Positions 22,959 through 33,400 of a DNA stretch of 64,000 nt are shown here, piece by piece; positions within the stretch are counted from its first letter, which is position 1, and every line of letters begins with the position of its first letter. This DNA comes from an uncultured Bacteroidota bacterium. GTDB taxonomy: Bacteria > Bacteroidota > Bacteroidia > Bacteroidales > P3. The notes under the pieces are model-generated. The model was given only the letters and a program-made list of their open reading frames with translations. It had not been told where the DNA came from and ran no database searches. A program made the translations under genes and the position numbers. Where the stretch lies: NCBI GenBank assembly GCA_902788805.1, contig CADALO010000004.1:1-64000 (forward strand), written 5' to 3'.

Positions 22959-25900
22959 ATGCAGAATAAAGGACTTATCAGATTTTTGGCGATTGCTTTT
23001 GTGCTTGTTTGTTTGTTCCAATTGTCGTTTTCTTTCGCGACGAGGAAGGTTGAGAACAAGGCTAAGGCTAACGCTGTGAAGTATGTAGAGAGTGCACAGG
23101 GAAAGAGTGACATCGATGCTTGCCTTAAAAGACAGGCTGGCAACGATATGAGTGCTGCTGAGCTGAAAAACTTGACGGCGATAGTTACTGACTCACTGCG
23201 TGCGACTAAAGAGACTTACTACCTTGATTCTATGGCCAATGAGAAGGTCTGGATGGGTTTTACCTACAAGAAATGCCAGGCTCGCGAGATTAATCTGGGC
23301 CTCGACCTGAAAGGTGGTATGAACGTGATGCTGGAGGTTTCGACGGTTGACGTCGTCAAGGCTCTGGCCAACTACACTAACGACGAGGTTTTCAACAAGG
23401 CTATCGATATGGCTTTGGAACAGCAGAAGAAGTCTGTTAACGAGAATTTTGTCAGCTTGTTCTACGACGCTATAATTTCTATCAAGCCCGATGTGCGTCT
23501 GGCCGGTTACTTCAGTGGTCAGCTGACGGGTACGACGTTGAACGATGACAACAATACCATCCTTGCAAAACTTAGAGAAGAGACCAGCAGCGCATACGAC
23601 AGAACCTATGAGATTCTGCGCAAGCGTATTGACAAGTTCGGTGTGGCCCAGCCCACCATCCAGCGTCTTCAGGCTTCGGAGCGCATTCTTGTCGAGCTGC
23701 CCGGTGTTAAGGATCCGCAGCGTGTACGCAAACTTTTGAAGGGTACCGCTCAGTTGGAGTTCTGGGCTACCTATAGCGGCGATATGACCGACTCTCGTCT
23801 TTTGAATGAGTATAACAGAGTTTCGGGCTATCTGACCGCCACTGATGAGTATCTTGCCTCGAAAGCTAATCTGAATGCTGAAACCGCTGATAGCAATGCA
23901 GTTGTGGACAGCACTGCCGTGGCAGAAACGCCCGCGCCTGTATCAAATGAAGTTGATCAGCAGAGCGAGCAGTATAAGAAGGATCATCCTCTGATGTCGC
24001 TCTTCGCCCAGTATCAAGGCTATCCGGTTTATCCTCCGATCGTGTTCCGCGCAACCGAGGCCGACACAGCTACGGTCAACCGTATGATTGCCGAAGGCGT
24101 GAAGGCCGGCAAGGTCAATGCCCGTGAGGTTAAATACCTGTGGTCGGTGAAGCCGATTGAGGAAGGCTCGAATGTATTTGAACTCTATGCTATCAAGATT
24201 GAGGATTACGACCGCAACACCAATTTCCCGAAGGCCAAACTTGACGGTAGCGTGATTACCGATGCTCGTCAGGACTTCAGCAACACTGAGGGCAATGAGA
24301 TTTCGATGACGATGAACTCGGAAGGCGCCCACGCTTGGAAGAACATCACTCACGACAATGTCGGAAAGTGTGTAGCCATCGTTCTTGACGACCAAGTTTA
24401 CTCGGCACCGCGAGTCAACGGCGAGATTGCTGGTGGCCGCTCGTCCATCACTGGTTCCTTCACCCTTGACGAGGCCAAGGACCTTGCCAATGTGCTTAAG
24501 TCTGGTAAGCTGCCTGCTCCTGCTCGCATTGTCCAGGAAGCCGTCGTTGGTCCTTCGCTGGGTCAGGAGTCAATCCACAAGGGTCTGGTTTCATTCATCC
24601 TTGCTTTTATAATAGTACTTATTTATATGGTTGTCTTCTACAACCGCGCCGGTTGGGTTTCGGTTGTGGCTTTGGTGACCAACGTGTTCTTGCTGATGGG
24701 TGTGCTTGCCTCGATCGGCGCTGTGTTGACTCTGCCTGGTATCGCAGGTATTGTGTTGACAATGGCAATGGCTGTCGACGGCAACGTGATTATCTATGAG
24801 CGTATCAAGGAAGAACTGCGTGCCGGCAAGAGTCTGGCCAACGCTGTCGACGAAGGTTTCAAGAACGCTATGTCGGCTATCATCGACGGTCAGGTGACTA
24901 CCTTCCTGCTGGGTCTGGTGCTGATTATGTTCGGCTCGGGCACCATCCAGGGCTTCGCCGTAACGCTGTGTATCGGTATAGTTACCTCTCTGTTCACCAG
25001 CATTTTCATCACCCGTCTGGTTATCGACTGGATGCTGAACCATAAGAAGAAACTCAACTTCTCGTTCAGCTTTACTGAGAATTTTATGCGTGACGCCAAG
25101 GTTGACTTTATGGGCAAGCGCAAAGTATTCTATATTATCGGTATCTGCGCCATCGTTCTGTGCTTCATCGGCATTTTTGGCCGTCATCTGAGTATGGGCA
25201 TTGACTTCACCGGTGGCCGTACCTATGTGGTGCGTTTCGACCAGGATGTCAATGTGGTTGATGTCCGTTCAAGTCTGGCAGCGCAGTTTGAAGAGGCTCC
25301 CGAGGTTAAGTCCTATGGTCCGAACAACCAGGTGAAGATTACCACCAACATTGTCGCCGAAGACTATTACGATGCTTACCGCGAGGCTCACAATCTGTCG
25401 GCCAGCGACACCATTACCGACGAGATGGTCATCAACGAGAAGCTGTTTGCCGGTACGAAGCAGTACTTCAACAAGACTGACGACGGCAAGGAGATATCGT
25501 TGCAACAGTTTGCCGATGCTGAGGTTTATCCCTACGGTATCATCCAGTCTGAGCAGGTAGAGGCTACGATGGCTACGGATATGAAGCGCAATTCTATCCT
25601 TGCTGTGCTCGGCGGTCTGTTGGTTATCTTCGCTTACATCGGAATCCGTTTCCGCAGTTGGCGTTTCGGTGTCGGTAGTGTGGCTGCCTTGACGCACGAT
25701 ACTATCCTGATTATCGGTATGTTCGCCTTGCTGCGCGGTCTGCTGCCGTTCAGCTTGGATGTCGACCAGTCGTTCATCGCTGCTGTGCTGACAGTGATTG
25801 GTTATTCAATCAATGCCACGGTGGTTATCTTCGACCGTGTTCGCGAGAACAGAACACTCTATCCGAAACGTGACCTGGTTCAGCATATGAACGACGCCAT

Positions 25901-26120
25901 CAACGCTACGTTGGCACGTACAATCAACACTTCGGGTACCACGTTCTTCACCCTGTTGATGATGTTCATCTTCGGCGGCGAGGTTATCCGTGGCTTCATC
26001 TTCGCTCTGTTGGTTGGCGTTGTATGCGGTGTGTTCTCGTCGGTCTGCCTTGCTTGCCCGATTGTCTATGAGGTGAGCAAGAGGCGAGAGGCCAAGAGAC
26101 TCAATGCTGACAATAAATAA
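22959..26120 (+). CDS. secDF: Protein translocase SecDF fusion
   Basis: The 1053-residue protein is a natural SecD-SecF fusion, which uses the proton gradient to pull preproteins out of the SecYEG channel. One N-terminal helix (FLAIAFVLVCLFQLSF) is followed by LGLDLKGGMNVMLEVS, a large periplasmic domain, the SecD membrane block (GIVLTMAMAVDGNVIIYERI) and then the SecF half beginning near residue 720 (GIDFTGGRTYVVRF) with its own block (VIGYSINATVVIFDRVRENR). A low-complexity insert sits near residues 300-330. Fusion is usual in Bacteroidota. Confidence 0.95.
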   Translation: MQNKGLIRFLAIAFVLVCLFQLSFSFATRKVENKAKANAVKYVESAQGKSDIDACLKRQAGNDMSAAELKNLTAIVTDSLRATKETYYLDSMANEKVWMGFTYKKCQAREINLGLDLKGGMNVMLEVSTVDVVKALANYTNDEVFNKAIDMALEQQKKSVNENFVSLFYDAIISIKPDVRLAGYFSGQLTGTTLNDDNNTILAKLREETSSAYDRTYEILRKRIDKFGVAQPTIQRLQASERILVELPGVKDPQRVRKLLKGTAQLEFWATYSGDMTDSRLLNEYNRVSGYLTATDEYLASKANLNAETADSNAVVDSTAVAETPAPVSNEVDQQSEQYKKDHPLMSLFAQYQGYPVYPPIVFRATEADTATVNRMIAEGVKAGKVNAREVKYLWSVKPIEEGSNVFELYAIKIEDYDRNTNFPKAKLDGSVITDARQDFSNTEGNEISMTMNSEGAHAWKNITHDNVGKCVAIVLDDQVYSAPRVNGEIAGGRSSITGSFTLDEAKDLANVLKSGKLPAPARIVQEAVVGPSLGQESIHKGLVSFILAFIIVLIYMVVFYNRAGWVSVVALVTNVFLLMGVLASIGAVLTLPGIAGIVLTMAMAVDGNVIIYERIKEELRAGKSLANAVDEGFKNAMSAIIDGQVTTFLLGLVLIMFGSGTIQGFAVTLCIGIVTSLFTSIFITRLVIDWMLNHKKKLNFSFSFTENFMRDAKVDFMGKRKVFYIIGICAIVLCFIGIFGRHLSMGIDFTGGRTYVVRFDQDVNVVDVRSSLAAQFEEAPEVKSYGPNNQVKITTNIVAEDYYDAYREAHNLSASDTITDEMVINEKLFAGTKQYFNKTDDGKEISLQQFADAEVYPYGIIQSEQVEATMATDMKRNSILAVLGGLLVIFAYIGIRFRSWRFGVGSVAALTHDTILIIGMFALLRGLLPFSLDVDQSFIAAVLTVIGYSINATVVIFDRVRENRTLYPKRDLVQHMNDAINATLARTINTSGTTFFTLLMMFIFGGEVIRGFIFALLVGVVCGVFSSVCLACPIVYEVSKRREAKRLNADNK

Positions 26121-26146
26121 GAATGTAATCAATATATAATAGATAG

Positions 26147-26554
26147 ATGGACTTTTTAGACATCATCATAACAATAGCCATACTGGGTGTGGGCAGTCTT
26201 CTTACCGGCAGCAAAAAGGGTAAGAAGGCTGCTCAGCAGCAGACTGCGGCACCCCGTCCGGCAGCGGAGCCCCATCCGTTTCAGACTATCTTTGAGTCGG
26301 ATGAGGATTCGTCTTTTGAAGATGTCTGGGACGTTGAGGACTCAGAGGAGAAATTCAGCGAAGAGCCTGCGGGCGACACTTATTTCACCTATGAGAGCCC
26401 TCGCGCCAATTGGACCAGCGAGGTCCACAACGAAGAGGCAAAGCCTATACAGGTGCAGGATGACGTAGCAATGCGTCCGCGAGTGATGGGAGAGGAGTTT
26501 GACCTGCGCAAGGCATTCATCTATCAAACGATTATGGAGCGAGTTGAGTGCTGA
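26147..26554 (+). CDS. Membrane-anchored acidic protein
   Basis: The 135-residue protein has an N-terminal hydrophobic segment (DFLDIIITIAILGVGSLLTG) followed by a Lys stretch, so the rest is likely cytoplasmic. Residues 40-90 are rich in Asp, Glu and Ser (ESDEDSSFEDVWDVEDSEEK), and the end EEFDLRKAFIYQTIMER is a conserved-looking helix. Its function is unknown. It starts 26 nt after secDF and is followed 71 nt later by the TonB receptor, so read-through from secDF is possible. Confidence 0.7.
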   Translation: MDFLDIIITIAILGVGSLLTGSKKGKKAAQQQTAAPRPAAEPHPFQTIFESDEDSSFEDVWDVEDSEEKFSEEPAGDTYFTYESPRANWTSEVHNEEAKPIQVQDDVAMRPRVMGEEFDLRKAFIYQTIMERVEC

Positions 26555-26625
26555 AAGGCATTCGATGAGATGCTTGAAAATAATGAAATAAAATAAATAA
26601 TTAACTCTCTACAAAAACAACAAGT

Positions 26626-29600
26626 ATGTTTAGAAAGGTACTATTAACGATCGGGCTGCTATTAGCTGCACAGGTGGTTGCTTTTGCACAAGGTACAATG
26701 AAAGGTACCATCACCGACGAGAAGACCGGTGAGCCTCTTATGAGTGCAAACGTCGTTGCCAAGCAGGGCGGCCAAATTATGGGTGGTGCCCGCACGGACT
26801 TTGATGGTAACTACACCATCAAGGGTCTGCAAGTAGGTAAGTATGAGATTGAGGTCTCATATATGGGCTACGCCACCGTGAAAACGGAAATCAACGTTAA
26901 GGCTTCTGGTTTCACCGTCTACAACGAGAAGTTGGCCAAGTCGGGCCAGCAGTTGAAAGAAGTGGTGGTGAAGGCCCAGAGGGTTCCTGTGATTGAGATT
27001 GGTACTCCAGAGTCGGGTGCTCGTATTTCGGCAGACGATATTGCCAAGATGCCGACCAACTCGGTTGAAGGTATCGTCGCTGCCGTGGCCGGCGTTGGAT
27101 ATAACGACGGTGGTACGGGTACGGCTCGTGGTGAGGAAGGTATGGTTACCCAGGTGGGTAACGTGCGTACCCGTACGGGTGTAAATGTTCCTAAGGAGGC
27201 CATCGCCGAAATCCAGGTTGTGCTTGGTGGTACACCGGCCAACATTGGTGAGGCTATCGGTGGTACTCAGATTATCACACTGAAACCGCCTTCGTCAAAA
27301 CTGATGGGTATGGTGAAATATGAGACGCTGCTCGACTATCGTCTGTGGAACAGTCTCGTTGTATGGCTCACTGGCCCTCTTGCCAAGACTTCGCTCAAGG
27401 ATGAGAATGGCAACAAGACAGGTGAACGTACATTCTTAGGTTTCCGTTTCACGGGTTCCGGTACCTATACGAAGTTCGGTTATTATCGTGCAAAGGACGG
27501 CCGCTATCAGGTTGTGAATGACGACAAGGTGATGGAAATCGAGAACCAGCCTCTCGTTTATGACCCGGTCGAAGGTACTGTCAACTACTCGGCAGAATAC
27601 CTCCGCGCCAGCGATTTCGTTACAATCACCCGCCCCAATGCGAAGAATTATTATGCCAATAAGGACCGTCAGGCCGACTTTGGTAGCTACAGCATTGATT
27701 TGCAGGCTGCATTGGACTTCCGTTTCTCTGAGTTGACTTCGTTGGTACTCACTGGAGAGTATGACTATAGCTATGGTCCAAGTACAAGTTTGTACTACTT
27801 CCCGTTGAACTTGCATAATGCTGCCAACGGCGTCAGCAAAGTTCAGAACTTCTCGATTACCGCTGATTTTACCCAGCGCTTTAAGGATCCTGAGCCTGTT
27901 TCGGACCCGAGCAATCCTGATGTTAAGATAGAGCCTGCTGTTTCAAAGGTTATGTACAACATCTCGGCTATGTTCAACCGTTACAGCACTCGGTCTTACA
28001 ATGAGAAGTTTGGCGACGATATTTTCAAATATGGTCATATAGCTACGTTCGAAAGAACCCAGACTCCGTCGTATGAAATCCGTTCGGACTACAACTACCA
28101 CGGCACTACACAGACTGCCCATATCCAGAACGGCTGGATTGAGAACTCGCAGTTTGTGGCTCCGTCGGAGTACAACCCGATTCTGTCGAACTATACTACC
28201 CAACTTTTTAATATTCCTTCTCTGGCACCTTATCTTTCAACGTTTGATGGTATCCGCAGTTTCAATGGTCTCGTGAATGGTACTATTGTACCTAATGTTT
28301 ACGGTCGTTTCTATAATGTCGGTGTCCAGAACACTTCGTATTCGAAGAGTGAAAACAATTACTACTATGTATCGGCAAAGGCTGCTGCAACCGTCAAGGG
28401 TCACGACCTTGAAATCGGTTTCAACTACGACCAGTATACCGCCGCATCTTATGGTCTGTCGACTTACCAGCTGTGGACTTTGATGCGCCAGTCTGCCAAC
28501 GCCCATATTTCGCAGTTGGATTTCTCCAGTCCTATCGAACATTTTGTCGACGGTGACCTTTATGTTGACTATAACCGTCTGAACGGTGGTGGCCAGACTT
28601 GTTTTGACGAGTCTTTGCGTAGAGCTTTGGGTCTTGATGTCAATGGTTCTGATTGGCTGGATATCGACCGCTATTCACCGGAAGACTACAACAACTTTGG
28701 CGGAATCAATATGTTTTCAGCCAACGAGCTGTTCAACAGTGGCAACCAGATAGTCAGCTATTTCGGTTACGACCACACTGGTGAAAAGTACAATGCAAGA
28801 ACTTGGAGTCTGGACGACTTCTTTGATCCTGTCAGCCGTGGCCACAAGAACTTCCAGTACTTGCCGGCTTTCTCGCCGATTTATGCAGCAGGTTATATTC
28901 AGGACAAGTTCTTCTTCCAGGATCTTATCTTCAACGTCGGTGTGCGTGTCGACTATTACGACGGCAACCAGATGGTGTTGAAGGATCCCTATCTGCTTTA
29001 TGAATCGTACACTGTCGGAGATCTGAACAATGGTATGGCTGCTTACACCACGGGTTTGGCTAACAATGCCTTCCCCGCTGGCGCCAAGGATGACTGGGTA
29101 GTTTACGTCGACGATGCCAACTCTACAAATCCTACCATTCGCGGTTATCGTGACGGAAGTATTTGGTACAATGCTGACGGTGTTCAGGTATCATCCCATA
29201 GCGCTGTGGCTGGTGAGTCTGGTAGACCTACACCATACCGCACCACAGGCGAAGGCGGTGGCCAGCAGACCGCTACAATCGGTAACGGCAGCGGCAACCG
29301 TATTTCGGCAAATGCTTTCAAAGACTATGATCCTCAGATTGTAGTTATGCCTCGTATCGCTTTCTCCTTCCCGGTGAACGATATGTCGCAGTTCAAAGCC
29401 AACTATGACATTATTGCCCGTCGTCCTTCTTCGGGATGGCAGGCTGATTATTTCAGCTATCTCTATATGACTCAGGCAAACGGTTATATCAACAACCCGA
29501 ACTTGAAACCTGAGCGTATCACCAACTATGAGTTGGGTTTCCAGCAGGCTCTGAACAAGGATAAGACCGCTGCTCTCAGCATTTCGGCTTACTATAAAGA

Positions 29601-30417
29601 GACACGCGACCTTATTCAGATTGTACAGTATGCCGGTGCCGACCCGAACCCGAACTACTATTCATTCGACAATGTTGACTTCAAAACCATCAAGGGTTTC
29701 TCTCTGTCGTTTGATATGCGTCAGAGCAACAATGTCCGTATCAATGCCAACTATACCCTGCAGTATGCTGAAGGTACAGGCTTGACAACTACTACGATGT
29801 CCGAGCTTATCAAAGAGGGTTACACAACCCTTAAGATGCTCAACCCCATCGCTGACGACCGTCGTCACGAGTTCAAAGCCAATGTCGACTATCGTCTTGG
29901 CAAGGGCGAAGGCTTCTCTATCACTCGTACTGTAAAGGATAAGGATGGCAATCCCCGTAAGAAAGAAATCTACCCGCTTCAGGATTTTGGTATCAACTTC
30001 CTCGCTGTTGCCCAGTCGGGTCGTCCTTACACCAGACAGTTCAGCAACACGCAGCGCACCATTGTGGGTAGCTATCGTGGAGCTCGTATGCCTTGGGCTT
30101 TCTATTTCGATGTTGTGGTCGACAAGACCTGGCCTATCGAAATCAAGCGTGAGGGTAAGAAAAATCTTCAGACAAGACTTAATGCCGCTGTTACGGTTAG
30201 GAATATTTTCGATATCAGAAATGTTACCGGTGTGTTCAATGTCACAGGTAACCCCTCGGATGACGGTTATCTGACAGACCCCGAGACACAGTCGGTGATC
30301 AATGCATATCTTGATCCTCAATCGTTCCGCGATATATATAGTATAATGCTCAGCAACGGTACGTGGAACTGGTCTGGTCCCAGAACTATTCGTGTAACGT
30401 TGACTTACCTATTCTAA
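26626..30417 (+). CDS. TonB-dependent receptor with carboxypeptidase-regulatory domain
   Basis: The 1263-residue outer-membrane protein has a signal peptide (VLLTIGLLLAAQVVAFA), a CarboxypepD_reg-like domain (about 25-110, GTITDEKTGEPLMSANVVAK), a plug that starts EIGTPESGARISADDIAKMP, and a 22-strand-type barrel ending WNWSGPRTIRVTLTYLF. It is much larger than a siderophore receptor and lacks the adjacent SusD of a glycan-uptake pair. Instead it is followed after 28 nt by a giant secreted protein and then by a PorV-like barrel, so it may work with the type IX secretion system, for example in recycling or anchoring that protein. This role is inference. Confidence 0.85.
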   Translation: MFRKVLLTIGLLLAAQVVAFAQGTMKGTITDEKTGEPLMSANVVAKQGGQIMGGARTDFDGNYTIKGLQVGKYEIEVSYMGYATVKTEINVKASGFTVYNEKLAKSGQQLKEVVVKAQRVPVIEIGTPESGARISADDIAKMPTNSVEGIVAAVAGVGYNDGGTGTARGEEGMVTQVGNVRTRTGVNVPKEAIAEIQVVLGGTPANIGEAIGGTQIITLKPPSSKLMGMVKYETLLDYRLWNSLVVWLTGPLAKTSLKDENGNKTGERTFLGFRFTGSGTYTKFGYYRAKDGRYQVVNDDKVMEIENQPLVYDPVEGTVNYSAEYLRASDFVTITRPNAKNYYANKDRQADFGSYSIDLQAALDFRFSELTSLVLTGEYDYSYGPSTSLYYFPLNLHNAANGVSKVQNFSITADFTQRFKDPEPVSDPSNPDVKIEPAVSKVMYNISAMFNRYSTRSYNEKFGDDIFKYGHIATFERTQTPSYEIRSDYNYHGTTQTAHIQNGWIENSQFVAPSEYNPILSNYTTQLFNIPSLAPYLSTFDGIRSFNGLVNGTIVPNVYGRFYNVGVQNTSYSKSENNYYYVSAKAAATVKGHDLEIGFNYDQYTAASYGLSTYQLWTLMRQSANAHISQLDFSSPIEHFVDGDLYVDYNRLNGGGQTCFDESLRRALGLDVNGSDWLDIDRYSPEDYNNFGGINMFSANELFNSGNQIVSYFGYDHTGEKYNARTWSLDDFFDPVSRGHKNFQYLPAFSPIYAAGYIQDKFFFQDLIFNVGVRVDYYDGNQMVLKDPYLLYESYTVGDLNNGMAAYTTGLANNAFPAGAKDDWVVYVDDANSTNPTIRGYRDGSIWYNADGVQVSSHSAVAGESGRPTPYRTTGEGGGQQTATIGNGSGNRISANAFKDYDPQIVVMPRIAFSFPVNDMSQFKANYDIIARRPSSGWQADYFSYLYMTQANGYINNPNLKPERITNYELGFQQALNKDKTAALSISAYYKETRDLIQIVQYAGADPNPNYYSFDNVDFKTIKGFSLSFDMRQSNNVRINANYTLQYAEGTGLTTTTMSELIKEGYTTLKMLNPIADDRRHEFKANVDYRLGKGEGFSITRTVKDKDGNPRKKEIYPLQDFGINFLAVAQSGRPYTRQFSNTQRTIVGSYRGARMPWAFYFDVVVDKTWPIEIKREGKKNLQTRLNAAVTVRNIFDIRNVTGVFNVTGNPSDDGYLTDPETQSVINAYLDPQSFRDIYSIMLSNGTWNWSGPRTIRVTLTYLF

Positions 30418-30445
30418 ATAATCTAACGCGAAAAATTATTAAGAG

Positions 30446-33400
30446 ATGAAAAATATATTTATTAAAACAGTCTTATTGGCTTTCGTGTTCTCAGCTACAA
30501 TGGGAACAGCCGTGGCTCGTGAATGCACTACCTGCAAGAAAAAGAGCACGACAAAGACTGCTGTGCAGTCGAAGGCCGCTGTGTGTAAAAGAGCACAGAG
30601 TACCGCTGAGCTGAATATAAACAACGTCCGTGCTTTGATTAACGGATACGGCAATATGTGGTATGACGGTAGTATTACTCAGTACCACATCCCGAAAGAC
30701 GGTACTTCTACTCCTCTTTATTGCGCCGCACTTTGGATTGGTGGTACCGACGTCAACGACCAGTTGCGTCTTGCTGCTCTCCGTTTCGGTTCTGAGGGTG
30801 ACGACTATTGGCCGGGTCCGCTTACTATTGACGGAACTGCAGATGTCACCATCGAGGTTTGTAACTACTACGACCGTCATTACAAAATTACCCAGGCTGA
30901 GGTCCAGACATTTATGCAGATGTTTGATTACACTGCCAATCCTCCTGTTGCCAATGAGAAATATGACGAAGGTGCAATTTCTCAGGTAATTAAGGAATGG
31001 CCTGCTCACGGCAATTTCGCTAACCAGTCGTATTATTTGGCACCGTTCTTCGATGCCGACGGTGATGGCAATTACAATTATCAGAACGGTGACTATCCGT
31101 ACTATGATTTTGGCAATGCTTTGTGTCCCCGTACATTGAAGGCCAACCTTGCTCCGGGTGAGAACTACAAGCCTTTCCGTACAATGGAGGACTCGCTGGG
31201 TATCGTCAAGGGCGGTCTTCTTTCAGACCAGGTTCTGAAAGGCGACCAGACTATTTGGTGGGTGTTCAACGATATGGGCAACACTCATATGGAATCTGGT
31301 GGACAGCCTATCGGTCTTGAGATTCGCGCACAGGCTTTTGCCTTCTCGACCAACGACGAGATCAACAATATGACATTCTATAGCTATGAAATCATCAACC
31401 GTTCAACCTATGAGTTGCGTAACACTTATTTCAGCCAGTGGGTTGACCCGGATTTGGGTTATGGTTACGACGATTTTATTGGTTGCGATGTAAAGCGTGG
31501 TCTTGGCTATTGCTACAATGGTAAGGATATCGACGGTCCCGGAACGGGTTCCTATAGCGGTATTCCTCCCGCAGTAGGTATCGACTTCTTCCAAGGTCCT
31601 TATATGGATCCCGATGGTAAAGACAACCCCAAGATTGATATTGCTAAAATCAAGAGCAATACAAGCCATCCTTTCTACAACAAACTGAAAGACTATCTGT
31701 TGCCCAATGGTACGTATGATACAATCCGTCTTTCGGACGATGCCGACCTTTTCTATCCCGATGGTTGGTATTTCCAGCAGAATGACTCGGTTGGCAACTG
31801 TGCTATCAATGGTGTTAACTTCGGTAACAATATTATTGATGATGAGCGTTTTGGTATGCGTCGTTTCGTGTACTACGAAAATGGTACGAGCAGTATTAAT
31901 GGTGAGCCTACCAAAGCTACCGACTATTACAACTATCTGCAGGGTTACTGGAAGAATGGTTCTCATATGAAATATGGCGGTAACGCTATTTCAACAGGTG
32001 TTTCAGAACTCAACTGCGACTTTATGTTCCCGGACGACAGCGACCCGTTGCACTGGGGTACTAACGGCGTTGTTCCTGATGATGCATTCCATCCGAATGA
32101 CTGGACTGAGGTTACTTCGGGTGACAATGTGACTCCTGGCGACCGTCGTTTTATGCAGTCTGCAGGTCCTTTCACTCTGAAACCTGGTGCTGTTAACTAT
32201 ATTACAGTCGGTATTCCTTTTGCTCAGGCTTCTTCAGGCAATAGATGGTCGTCCGTTACTTTGCTCCGTGAAATCGACGATGTTTGCCAGGCTCTGTTTG
32301 AGAACTGCTTCAAGGTTCTTGATGGTCCTGACGCTCCGACACTTGTTGTCCAAGAGATGAGCAACGAGGTTCTTCTGTACATCACTTATGACAACCCCGC
32401 TTCGAATAACTATGGTGAATCTTATGACGAAGAGGATGCTTCAATCTTGAAGTCCTATCCTGCTGAATCGCGTCGCTACAAATTCGAAGGTTATCAGATT
32501 TATCAGCTTGTCAACTCGACCGCTTCGATTACCGATATTGGAAATGAAACAAAAGCTCGCTTGGTCTATCAGTGTGATATCGAAAATTACTATGATGATA
32601 CTTCGGCCAACCCGACTCTCCCCATTGCAAAATTGGTCAACTATACCTCCAACTCTTCCACTGGTCTATTGACTGGTAAGATTATGGTGGACGGCGCTAA
32701 TGCAGGTATCAAGCACGTTATTCGTGTTACCACCGACCTCTTCGCTAATGGTACAAGCACCAATCTGGTGAATAATAAAGAATATTATTACATTTGTGTT
32801 GCTTATGCACACAACCGCTACAAAGAATACTCTCAGACTGATCCTACCAAGCTTGACGGTCAGAAAGAGCCCTACCTCGCAGGCCGTAAGAACGAATGGG
32901 GTGGAACTATCACACCTGTCACTGCCAAACCGCACAATCCTTCTTCGGAAAATGGCGGTACAATTGTCCAGGCCACCTATGGTATGAGCCCGAATATCAC
33001 TCGTATTGAAGGTTATGGCAATGGCGGCAATGTCCTTAAGCTGACTGAAGAGTCGATTGTCGAACTTATGGGTGCCCCCGGAGTCCCCGGTAAGGGTCCT
33101 GGTGTTATGAGCGAGTCTACTACTGGTGGTTCGTATACTGCAACGATGAACAATCCCTGCATTATTCCTCATCCTCGTTATGAGCAGAATGCCGGTCCTG
33201 TCAATGTTCGCATTGTCGACCCGCTGAACGTCAAAGAAGGTCAGTTCCATATCCAGTTCACAGGTGTTGACGACTCCTCTAAATGGGTTATTACCAAGGT
33301 CGACGGTACGCCTCTCTATGACAATGTCTATGCTGATACTGCTGACTTTATCATTGGTCGTTACAACGAGCAGCTCTTCCTCAACTTGGGTATAGCTGTA

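Noticed and set aside
26626..30417. SusC of a SusC/SusD glycan-uptake pair
   Set aside because: No SusD-like gene follows; the next gene is a giant secreted protein with a FlgD-Ig-like end.
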